Below are positions 1-6,989 of a stretch of 10,492 nucleotides of DNA, one piece after another. Both the position numbers and the translations under genes were made by a program. Origin of the DNA: Butyrivibrio sp. (GTDB taxonomy: Bacteria > Bacillota_A > Clostridia > Lachnospirales > Lachnospiraceae); contig JAGOGF010000090.1 in NCBI GenBank assembly GCA_017996845.1, positions 1-10,492 of the forward strand. The letters run 5' to 3'. The notes below the pieces were generated by a model that worked only from the letters and a program-made list of their open reading frames with translations, had not been told where the DNA came from and ran no database searches. Numbering within the stretch: position 1 is the first letter of the stretch; every line of letters starts with the position of its first letter.

Positions 1-867
1 GGCGTGACCAACATCTGTCCCGCTACCATGACGATTTCCGGACAAAGACTGCTCAATATATGTAAAATTGCGGCACAACACAAAGCAGAAGGGGAAGAAG
101 CAGAACTGGTGGGAATCAATCTCGAAGGACCTTTTATTTCACCGAAAAGAACGGGCGCCCAGAATCCCGCATTTGTGCACAAGCCGGATACGCATATGTT
201 ATCAGGACTTGCCAAGGCATCCGGAAATCTGGTAAGACTGGTTACTATTGCGCCTGAGGAAGAGGGGGCAATGGAATGCATTCGTAAAATGAACAAAAAA
301 ATACATTTTTCTGTCGGGCATACCATGGCTGACTGTGAAACAGCCGAAAAAGCTTTTGAGGCAGGTGCAGATCATGTGACACATCTTTATAATGCGATGC
401 CAGGACTGACGCACCGGGCGCCGGGTGTTGTCGGTGCTGCGGCTGATGATGAGAAGGTTATGGCAGAGCTGATCTGTGACGGAATACATATTCATCCGAG
501 TGCAGTTCGGGCAGCATTTCGTATGTTCGGACCGCAGCGGGTCATTTTGATCAGTGACAGTACCAGAGCATGCGGAATGCCGGACGGAGAGTATGAACTG
601 GGCGGGATTCCTGTTTATAAGAAAGGCAGGTCAGTCAGACAGGCAGACGGGACGCTTGCCGGAAGTGCAACAAATGTATTTGAATGTATGAAAATAGCAA
701 TGCAGATGGGAATATCACAGGAGAATGCTGTCCGTGCAGCAACCTGGAATCCGGCGAGATCGATTGGAATGGAAGATCGTTTTGGGAATATTGCTCCCGG
801 AAAACTTGCCAGAATGATCATTTTGGATGATAACTGGGAAATAGTCAGAGTCATTATGGAAGGATAA
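1..867 (+). CDS. nagA: N-acetylglucosamine-6-phosphate deacetylase, 5'-truncated by window edge
   Basis: Cytoplasmic amidohydrolase that removes the acetyl group from GlcNAc-6-phosphate, giving glucosamine-6-phosphate and acetate in amino-sugar use and cell-wall recycling. The frame is open from base 1 (GGC), so the true start lies upstream; the GTG at 4 is internal, not a start. About 288 residues are present against roughly 380 in the family, so about 90 N-terminal residues are missing. Counting GGC as residue 1, visible motifs are LEGPF with the metal-binding Glu42, VGHT with His107, HVTHLYNAM with His128, DGIHIH with His163, and SDST with the catalytic Asp186. The C-terminus has the usual amidohydrolase ending (WNPARSIG, then GNIAPGKLARMIILD). 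All expected metal and catalytic residues in this part are intact. It is last in its transcript: a strong terminator begins 57 bases after the stop. Family assignment is firm; the operon partners are out of view. Confidence 0.95.
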   Translation, partial: GVTNICPATMTISGQRLLNICKIAAQHKAEGEEAELVGINLEGPFISPKRTGAQNPAFVHKPDTHMLSGLAKASGNLVRLVTIAPEEEGAMECIRKMNKKIHFSVGHTMADCETAEKAFEAGADHVTHLYNAMPGLTHRAPGVVGAAADDEKVMAELICDGIHIHPSAVRAAFRMFGPQRVILISDSTRACGMPDGEYELGGIPVYKKGRSVRQADGTLAGSATNVFECMKIAMQMGISQENAVRAATWNPARSIGMEDRFGNIAPGKLARMIILDDNWEIVRVIMEG

Positions 868-893
868 TAATTTATTCGGAAAAAACAGAGCAA

Positions 894-924
894 TAGAACA
901 GAATAAGGCAATTTATGATATAAT
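894..924 (+). promoter_or_regulatory. Putative extended -10 promoter for the HAD phosphatase gene
   Basis: A perfect TATAAT lies at 919-924, preceded by TG at 916-917, giving TGaTATAAT, an extended -10 element. A weak -35-like hexamer (TAGAAC, 894-899, 3 of 6 matches to TTGACA) sits 19 bases upstream; extended -10 promoters often tolerate a poor -35. The predicted start is near 930-932, inside the hairpin that terminates nagA, so transcripts from here would lack the outer left arm of the terminator. This is sequence inference only. Confidence 0.55.
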
Positions 925-963
925 CAGACGCAGATTAATGATGGAATCTGTGTCTGTTTTTTT
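925..963 (+). terminator. Intrinsic terminator after nagA
   Basis: The left arm at 925-936 (CAGACGCAGATT) pairs with the right arm at 945-956 (AATCTGTGTCTG) over 12 base pairs with one G-U, closing an 8-base loop. Seven T residues follow at 957-963. This is a textbook Rho-independent terminator for transcripts reading out of nagA. It ends exactly one base before the first in-frame ATG (964) of the next reading frame, which argues against that ATG being the start. Confidence 0.9.
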
Positions 964-987
964 ATGGAAAAAGGAGAATATGGCAGA

Positions 988-1776
988 ATGATAGCTTTTT
1001 TTGATATTGACGGGACATTAACATCGGAAGTTGATGCTTCCATTCCTGACAGTGCTGTAATTGCAATTAGAAAAGCCCGTGAAAACGGGCATCTGATGTT
1101 TATTAATACAGGCAGATGTGCACAGAATGTGGAAAAGTGTTTCAGAGAGATCGGATTTGACGGATATGTTTGTGGGTGTGGAACGAATATTTACTTTGAT
1201 CATAAAGAACTGCTTTATGTCAGTCAGACGCATGAAGTTGTAATGGCGCTCCTGCAGCAGGCGAGGCGCACGGATATTGACATTGTTTTTGAATCCAGGA
1301 AAGAAATAGTATTTGATCTCTCAAGAGAAATCCATAATCCGGATGCGCTGAATCTGTATTATGATCTGAAAGGGAAACATTATGATATGTCGCATCCGCT
1401 GGAAGCAGAGGACTATACCTGTGATAAATTCATCATATGGTTTACTGATGCAGAACAGCTTGCAGCGTTTCGGACAGTAAGCGATAAATGGTTTATCTGT
1501 ATTGACAGAGGAAATCATTTCAGAGAATTTGTTCCCATCGGATATTCCAAGGCAACAGGGATTCAGTTCCTTTTGGATAAGCTCAGGATGCCCCTTTCGG
1601 AAGCATACGCATTTGGTGACAGCAACAATGACCTGCCCATGCTGCAATATGTTCCCAACAGCATTGCAATGGGGAATGCTGAAAATGAATCACTTTTTGA
1701 AAAAGTCTCATATGTAACAGCCAAAGCCAGTGAGAATGGGATTCAGAAAGCGCTGGAACATTTCAAATTCATCTGA
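988..1776 (+). CDS. Cof-type HAD-superfamily hydrolase (putative sugar-phosphate or nucleotide phosphatase)
   Basis: Cytoplasmic HAD phosphatase of the Cof/YidA type (class IIB cap), about 262 residues, normal for the family. These enzymes dephosphorylate small phosphosugars, FMN, PLP or similar; the substrate cannot be told from sequence. Motif I is FFDIDGTL with nucleophile Asp6 and acid/base Asp8, motif II is INTGR with Thr41, motif III is YSK with Lys188, and motif IV is FGDSNNDLPML with Asp211 and Asp215. The IIB cap lies between motifs II and III. I chose ATG 988 because the protein then begins right at the first strand, as family members do, and AAGGAG (971-976) lies 11 bases upstream. 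The in-frame ATG at 964 directly abuts the preceding terminator's T-run and has no ribosome binding site. The gene probably has its own promoter at 916-924 and is followed, 60 bases later and with no terminator, by the sensor kinase genes. Confidence 0.9.
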   Translation: MIAFFDIDGTLTSEVDASIPDSAVIAIRKARENGHLMFINTGRCAQNVEKCFREIGFDGYVCGCGTNIYFDHKELLYVSQTHEVVMALLQQARRTDIDIVFESRKEIVFDLSREIHNPDALNLYYDLKGKHYDMSHPLEAEDYTCDKFIIWFTDAEQLAAFRTVSDKWFICIDRGNHFREFVPIGYSKATGIQFLLDKLRMPLSEAYAFGDSNNDLPMLQYVPNSIAMGNAENESLFEKVSYVTAKASENGIQKALEHFKFI

Positions 1777-1790
1777 AAAATCCGTTTTTT

Positions 1791-1822
1791 CCAGACAGAG
1801 AAATGTTTCCGGACAGAAAATG
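1791..1822 (+). repeat. Short imperfect direct repeat in the HAD-kinase gap
   Basis: CCAGACAGAGAAATG (1791-1805) is echoed by CCGGACAGAAAATG (1809-1822) with an 18-base period, one substitution and one deleted base. The second copy ends just before the AGGAG ribosome binding site (1824-1828) of the first kinase. It could be a regulator site or only purine-rich leader sequence. The rest of this 60-base gap shows no convincing promoter or terminator. Confidence 0.35.
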
Positions 1823-1836
1823 CAGGAGAAAATAGA

Positions 1837-4179
1837 ATGCAGCAAAAGCATGGAGTAAAGAATTGTGTCATATGGATTTACATGTTTATTGCCGCACTGG
1901 TGGTGCTGTATGGACTGATTGGAGGAATCAGCCATAAAAACGGAACATTGTGGAATGGGTTTAATGCAAAGGCGGTAACGGAACTGAATGGAGGATGGGA
2001 ACGGAGTATCAATGGAGAACCATTTTCTGCAGTTACGCTGCCACAGACGGGAAATATTGCCAATGCAGATATAACCAGACTTGAGAGGATTTTACCGCAG
2101 AAAGTTGCTGCAGGAAGTACGATTGCGATATACGCATCTTTTCAGAATATCAGAATCTATCTTTCCGGTAAGCTGGTAAGAGATTATAAAGGGGAAAGTG
2201 GTTTTCTGCATACGGATGTTCCGGTAACACAGATTTTGTTTGTTCCACTGAAACCGGAAAATGCCGGGCAGAAAATTTTAATTGAATATTCCAGTCCGCT
2301 GCCTTCCCGAAGGGGTGTGCTGCACAAAGTCCTTATGGGAAACACAGTAGATGTTATTTATTATCTTCTGAGCAAGCGCATTCTCATCATGCTTGCAGGC
2401 GGATTACTGCTGGTTATCGGAGCAGTTCTGATTTGCTATCGTATGTTTACCCGTGAGAAAGGGATTGTTAGAGAAGCATTACTTTATCAAGGGGTATTTG
2501 TGCTTTTGCTGGGATCTTTTTTTATTCTGCAGACAGGAATGAATCAGTTTCTGTTCAGAAATCTTAATTGGGCAAGGTATCTGGAATTCTTTTCTATTAT
2601 GCTGGCGCCTGTCACAGCCATTCTGGAAATGGACGTGGTTGAAAAACACAGATTGAGACAATATGCTGATCTGTTGTGTATCTGCTGCATTGGAATGATC
2701 TTTACAGAATGTGTTCTCGCAATTGTATTTCAGATTGATTATATGAAAGTAATCATGTATACATACCTGATGATTGTGATTGCTGTTTTCTACGCCGGCG
2801 GTTCAATTGTCTGGCTGTACCTATCCGGAGAGAAGAAATTGCTGCAGGAAATGAAATGGATGATTTATGCCAATGCTGCACTTGCAGCAGCTACAGTCGG
2901 AGAGATCATTTTATATTATGCCGCGCCGTCAAGGGAAGACTGCAGAAGTCTCGCATGCGGCGTTATTTTTCACTCATTTTTTTCTGTAAAATGGATCCTG
3001 CAGCAAAAGGAATTGCAGGAAGTTGAAAAAGAGCGGTCCATTCAGCAGGCAGAGGCAAAGAGTATTTTTCTTGCCAATATGTCACATGAGATCCGAACGC
3101 CTGTCAGCGCAATTCTCGGAATCAATGATATGATTCTGAAAAAAGTGCAGGATAATGAAATCATGAGTTATGCAGAGGATATTAATGAATCAGGACACAG
3201 TCTGATGAATCTGGTCAATAACATTCTGCATTATTCCAGACTTGAATCGGGAATGGATAAACTGGTTAATGCGGATTACAGACTGTTAACACTTTTGCAG
3301 GAACTTGCAGACAATACCAGAAGTGCGATCGGTAAAAAAAAGATCGTTCTGGAAATGAAGATAGAGCCGTCGCTTCCGTCTGTATTGTATGGGGATAGAA
3401 ATAAAATCAAAACGATTTTGGGAAATGTTTTACAAAACGCCTTACAATATACCGAAGCGGGAAGGATTACGATGGATGTCTGTGCAGAAAAAACAGACAG
3501 AAGAAATATTATGCTGCATTTTTGTATTGATGATACAGGATCTGGGATGACTGCAAAAGAACGCGAAAGGGTAATGGAAAGAATCAGACAGATCAGGCAG
3601 AATGCACCACAGGAGAAGGGGCTTGGGCTTATGGTGGCAGGCGGATTTGTCAGGATGATGGATGGTGATATTGAACTGCTCAGTTCAGAAACAGGAGGCT
3701 GTTCAGTGCATGTCAGGATTGGTCAGAAAATAAGCGACGATCTTCAGATTGGAAGTTATTATGACAGCGATTCCCTGAATGAAATGATCTATATGCCTGA
3801 AAAGAAGATTCTGATCGTCGATGATGATCTAATTAATGTAAAGGTTTTGATCGGAATGCTGCGAAACACAGGAATACGTATTGATGCGGCAGAAAATGGT
3901 TATGAGGCACTGCAGCTGACAAAAGATGTAGAATATGATCTGATTCTGCTGGACCATCGGATGCCGGGAATGGATGGAGTAGAAACATTTAATAGAATGA
4001 AAGAAATATGGATCAGCAAAAAGACCTTCGTACCGGTTATAATGCTTTCAGCAGAATTGGAAACAGGGCAGGAAGAGAATTATATCAGCCTGGGATTTGC
4101 AGATTTTTTACTAAAACCGGTAAAAGAAAATGTTCTGATTCAAATGGTAGAAAAATTTTTAAGAGAAAAAGCCTGGTAA
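1837..4179 (+). CDS. Membrane hybrid sensor histidine kinase (7TM sensor, HisKA, HATPase, REC), kinase 1
   Basis: A 780-residue hybrid kinase that should autophosphorylate on His417 and pass phosphate to its own receiver. Order: one N-terminal helix (about 9-30); an extracytoplasmic beta-rich domain (about 35-175) with LNGGW and VTLP motifs reminiscent of galactose-binding-like or 7TMR-DISM extracellular folds; seven predicted helices (about 182-390); a coiled-coil linker; HisKA with SHEIRTP (His417, Glu418); HATPase with N-box NVLQNALQYT (Asn530, Asn534) and DDTGSGM (Asp566); then a receiver (about 656-775) with Asp662/Asp663, phospho-acceptor Asp706, Ser738 and Lys760. There is no HPt and no DNA-binding output. 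Oddities in the ATP domain: the N-box Lys is Gln537, the F-box phenylalanine region is lost, and the first Gly of the G2 box is Glu593 (EKGLGL). The start is set by AGGAG 8 bases upstream. The ligand is unknown; a carbohydrate is possible. The stop is 13 bases from the sister kinase. Confidence 0.92.
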   Translation: MQQKHGVKNCVIWIYMFIAALVVLYGLIGGISHKNGTLWNGFNAKAVTELNGGWERSINGEPFSAVTLPQTGNIANADITRLERILPQKVAAGSTIAIYASFQNIRIYLSGKLVRDYKGESGFLHTDVPVTQILFVPLKPENAGQKILIEYSSPLPSRRGVLHKVLMGNTVDVIYYLLSKRILIMLAGGLLLVIGAVLICYRMFTREKGIVREALLYQGVFVLLLGSFFILQTGMNQFLFRNLNWARYLEFFSIMLAPVTAILEMDVVEKHRLRQYADLLCICCIGMIFTECVLAIVFQIDYMKVIMYTYLMIVIAVFYAGGSIVWLYLSGEKKLLQEMKWMIYANAALAAATVGEIILYYAAPSREDCRSLACGVIFHSFFSVKWILQQKELQEVEKERSIQQAEAKSIFLANMSHEIRTPVSAILGINDMILKKVQDNEIMSYAEDINESGHSLMNLVNNILHYSRLESGMDKLVNADYRLLTLLQELADNTRSAIGKKKIVLEMKIEPSLPSVLYGDRNKIKTILGNVLQNALQYTEAGRITMDVCAEKTDRRNIMLHFCIDDTGSGMTAKERERVMERIRQIRQNAPQEKGLGLMVAGGFVRMMDGDIELLSSETGGCSVHVRIGQKISDDLQIGSYYDSDSLNEMIYMPEKKILIVDDDLINVKVLIGMLRNTGIRIDAAENGYEALQLTKDVEYDLILLDHRMPGMDGVETFNRMKEIWISKKTFVPVIMLSAELETGQEENYISLGFADFLLKPVKENVLIQMVEKFLREKAW

Positions 4180-4192
4180 CGGAAGGAAATAT

Positions 4193-6925
4193 ATGGAATA
4201 TATCAAAAAGGGAAATGAAAAATTTTTTCATATTATGGTTATCAGATTCTATGTTCTGATACTTTTCCTTCCGTTCATTCTTGCAATCATCAGTCTTGTC
4301 GAATTTTATGGGAAAAACAGTTTTGATGCGCATGCTTACGAGAAGATGGATCATACATTAAGCCAAAGTTATACCGGGAGCAGACTTGTTTTGGAGGGAG
4401 AACTGCCGCAAAATATATCAGATGGCAATGCCATATATGTCTACACCAGGCAGGAAAGTCTCGAAATATCTGTAAATGGTTCAGAAATGTCTATTGATGG
4501 GAAAGATCAATATTCTGATCCGCAAAGTGTTGTTATGGATGGCTGGCACAGAGTATACCTCAAACAAAGTGAAAGTGGCAAAAAGCTCCAGATTGTTTTG
4601 AAAGCTGAAAATGGTGTCAGGGCGCAATGGGTTCATTCAATCTATCTGGGGGATGAAACTGCTATTTTACATCATCTGATTTGGCTGTTCTGTTATCCTG
4701 CAATATCAGGTATCCTGCTCTTTTTGCTGGGTCTTTTTATGTTTCTCTATTCATTAACTGCATGGAAGATGGGCAGCAAAGCTTACCATTTTCTGGGTGC
4801 TTTTATGACTTTTGCAGGAGCATATCTGTTCTACAGCGCACAGATACGCCAGGTTTATCTGGGATGGGCAGAGTATGCCGACAATATGGCTTTTTTGTGT
4901 CTGCTGCTGGCACAGCTTCCGCTTGCGGCTGTCGTTGATGAAGGAACAGGAAGCGTTCGTCATAGTCTGCTGACACTGCTGGAATGGGCAGAGATTGTAT
5001 TTACTGTTTTTACGGTGTTTATGATGTTGACGCGTGCAGTGAACCTGAGGCAATTGTTTCAAATTGTAAAGTTTTTATTTATAATACAGCTGCTGCTCTT
5101 TTTTATATTGATCGTGAAAGAACGCAGAGCCAAACAAAACTTTATGGAACGTAAGAAAATGGTAACTGGATTTTTTCTGTTGTTTAGCGGCGGAATTGTC
5201 GAAATATGCATGTGGTATGGATTGCGGATTGATTTTGCAGGTGCGGGCCTGACTTCAGGGGTGATCGCTTTTTGTCTGATCGGAATTGCGGGATTCTGGG
5301 AGTGGCTGCGTACAAATCTTGCAAGAGAGCGGCAGGCGCTTGTCAGAAATGAAGAAAAGAATATTTTTCTGGCAGAAATGTCACATTCAATCAGGACACC
5401 TGCGAATACGGTACTTGGAATGGATATGATGATTCTGCGTAAAAGTAAGGATCCTGTGATCAACAGTTATGCGGCAGATATATGGAATGCAGGACAATCC
5501 CTTCTGGCAGAGATAGATAATATCCTGGATTTTTCAAAAATCGGCAGTGGGAAAATGGCGATTCATCCCTGTGCATACCAGTTGACTGCCCTGATCAGTG
5601 AATGCTATCAGATGATTATTTTCAAAGTACAGGGAAAAAAGCTTGAATTTCATATTGCAAATGATCCGCAGATACCGGATTATCTGTATGGGGATGAGAT
5701 GAGGATCAGACAGATCATAACCAATTTACTGACCAATGCAGTAAAATATACTTTTACCGGAGACATTACACTGGAACTGGATTATGAAAAAGAAAATGCG
5801 GATTGTATTCTGTTGAAAATAGCAGTAAAAGATACGGGAATCGGGATCAGAGAAGAAAATCTTTCTGATCTGTTTCAGAGTTATAAAAGATTGCATGAAT
5901 ATGAAAATCCCGCAATTGAGGGATCCGGACTGGGACTTTCCATTGTAAAGCATACCGTGGAACTGATGGCCGGGAAAGTAGAAGTTGCAAGTGTATATGG
6001 CAAAGGATCGGTTTTTACTGTTACGATCCCTCAAGCTGTAATGGAATGGGAACAGATCGGAAATCTTGGACTTCTTCTGGAAAGCGGGATCAGGAAACCG
6101 GCACGCAAAGTGGAATGGTTTCGTGCACCACAGGTCAGTGTTCTGATTGTGGATGATGTGAAAATGAACCTGAAAGTTATGAGTGCCTTATTGGATGCAT
6201 CTGAGATGCATGCTGATTTTGCATTAAGTGGTCAGGAGTGTCTGAAACTTGCAGCGCAGAAAAAATATGATTTGATTTTCATGGATCATATCATGCCCGG
6301 AATGGATGGGGAAGAGACTTTTCGCAGAATGCGTGTTATGAATCCGAACCCGAACCGCGATACACCGGTCATCATGCTGACAGCAAATGCTATGATGGGG
6401 GCAAAAGAGGAATACATGGGAGCAGGTTTTAGCGGGTATATTTCGAAACCTGTAAGAGAAGAGGAACTTCGGGATATTTGTATGCAGTATCTGCCGGATG
6501 AAAAGATACAGAGAACAGAAGTCAGGTCTGAAGACAGCGAGATACAGACAGATTCACAGGTGCAGAATACGCAGGATGCAAAACTGGAAAAACTGTCAGA
6601 AATATTGGATATAAAAACCGGAATTGCATATTGCGCGGATGATGCACAGCTGTATCTGGAAATCCTGTCAGAGTATGTATTGCCGGAGAGAATGCAGCAG
6701 ATAGATGAGGCATATGAAAAACAGAACTGGAATAATTACAGGGTAGGCGTTCACTCATTAAAAAGCACATCCAAAACAATTGGTGCCATAAAACTTTCAG
6801 AAATGGCGCTTTCACTGGAAACAGCTGCCAAACAACAAAATGTTGAATATATAAAAGAGCATCATGCAATGACCATGCAGATCTATGAAAATCTGAAAAG
6901 TAATATCAGGCAGATTCTCAGCTAG
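4193..6925 (+). CDS. Membrane hybrid sensor histidine kinase (7TM sensor, HisKA, HATPase, REC, HPt), kinase 2
   Basis: A 910-residue sister of the upstream kinase with the same front end: an N-terminal helix (about 12-36), an extracytoplasmic beta-rich domain (about 40-160), seven predicted helices (about 163-375) and a coiled-coil linker. HisKA carries SHSIRTP: phospho-acceptor His398 is present, but the acidic residue that normally follows is Ser399. The HATPase looks canonical: N-box NLLTNAVKYT (Asn511, Asn515, Lys518), DTGIGI (Asp547), a recognisable F-box (LFQSYKRL) and GSGLGL (577-582). The receiver (about 650-765) has Asp654/Asp655, phospho-acceptor Asp698, Thr730 and Lys752. A Gln/Glu-rich linker leads to a C-terminal HPt domain (about 825-905) with HSLKSTSKTIGA, phospho-His854. 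The whole would support a His-Asp-His relay, with output through a response regulator not in the window. Start: AAGGA at 4183-4187, 5 bases before the ATG. Very likely co-translated with kinase 1. Confidence 0.93.
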   Translation: MEYIKKGNEKFFHIMVIRFYVLILFLPFILAIISLVEFYGKNSFDAHAYEKMDHTLSQSYTGSRLVLEGELPQNISDGNAIYVYTRQESLEISVNGSEMSIDGKDQYSDPQSVVMDGWHRVYLKQSESGKKLQIVLKAENGVRAQWVHSIYLGDETAILHHLIWLFCYPAISGILLFLLGLFMFLYSLTAWKMGSKAYHFLGAFMTFAGAYLFYSAQIRQVYLGWAEYADNMAFLCLLLAQLPLAAVVDEGTGSVRHSLLTLLEWAEIVFTVFTVFMMLTRAVNLRQLFQIVKFLFIIQLLLFFILIVKERRAKQNFMERKKMVTGFFLLFSGGIVEICMWYGLRIDFAGAGLTSGVIAFCLIGIAGFWEWLRTNLARERQALVRNEEKNIFLAEMSHSIRTPANTVLGMDMMILRKSKDPVINSYAADIWNAGQSLLAEIDNILDFSKIGSGKMAIHPCAYQLTALISECYQMIIFKVQGKKLEFHIANDPQIPDYLYGDEMRIRQIITNLLTNAVKYTFTGDITLELDYEKENADCILLKIAVKDTGIGIREENLSDLFQSYKRLHEYENPAIEGSGLGLSIVKHTVELMAGKVEVASVYGKGSVFTVTIPQAVMEWEQIGNLGLLLESGIRKPARKVEWFRAPQVSVLIVDDVKMNLKVMSALLDASEMHADFALSGQECLKLAAQKKYDLIFMDHIMPGMDGEETFRRMRVMNPNPNRDTPVIMLTANAMMGAKEEYMGAGFSGYISKPVREEELRDICMQYLPDEKIQRTEVRSEDSEIQTDSQVQNTQDAKLEKLSEILDIKTGIAYCADDAQLYLEILSEYVLPERMQQIDEAYEKQNWNNYRVGVHSLKSTSKTIGAIKLSEMALSLETAAKQQNVEYIKEHHAMTMQIYENLKSNIRQILS

Positions 6926-6989
6926 GTGTTATATCGGCAGCAGAAAGTGGCAGAAAATGATGTACAGAAGAAAGGATTAACAACTTGTT

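Noticed and set aside
4..6. GTG at base 4 as the nagA start
   Set aside because: The frame is open to base 1 and about 90 conserved N-terminal residues are missing, so this GTG is an internal valine codon.
964..987. Upstream in-frame ATG as start of the HAD phosphatase
   Set aside because: It directly follows the T-run of a terminator, has no Shine-Dalgarno, and would add residues before the conserved first strand; AAGGAG at 971-976 serves the ATG at 988.
1775..1790. GAAAAA/TTTTTC mini-hairpin after the HAD gene as a terminator
   Set aside because: The stem is short and almost all A-T, with no T-run after it; it should not stop transcription into the kinase genes.
6926..6989. Promoter in the kinase 2 to ABC gap (TTATAT near 6928)
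   Set aside because: No reasonable -35 element at correct spacing and no extended -10 TG; not supportable from sequence.
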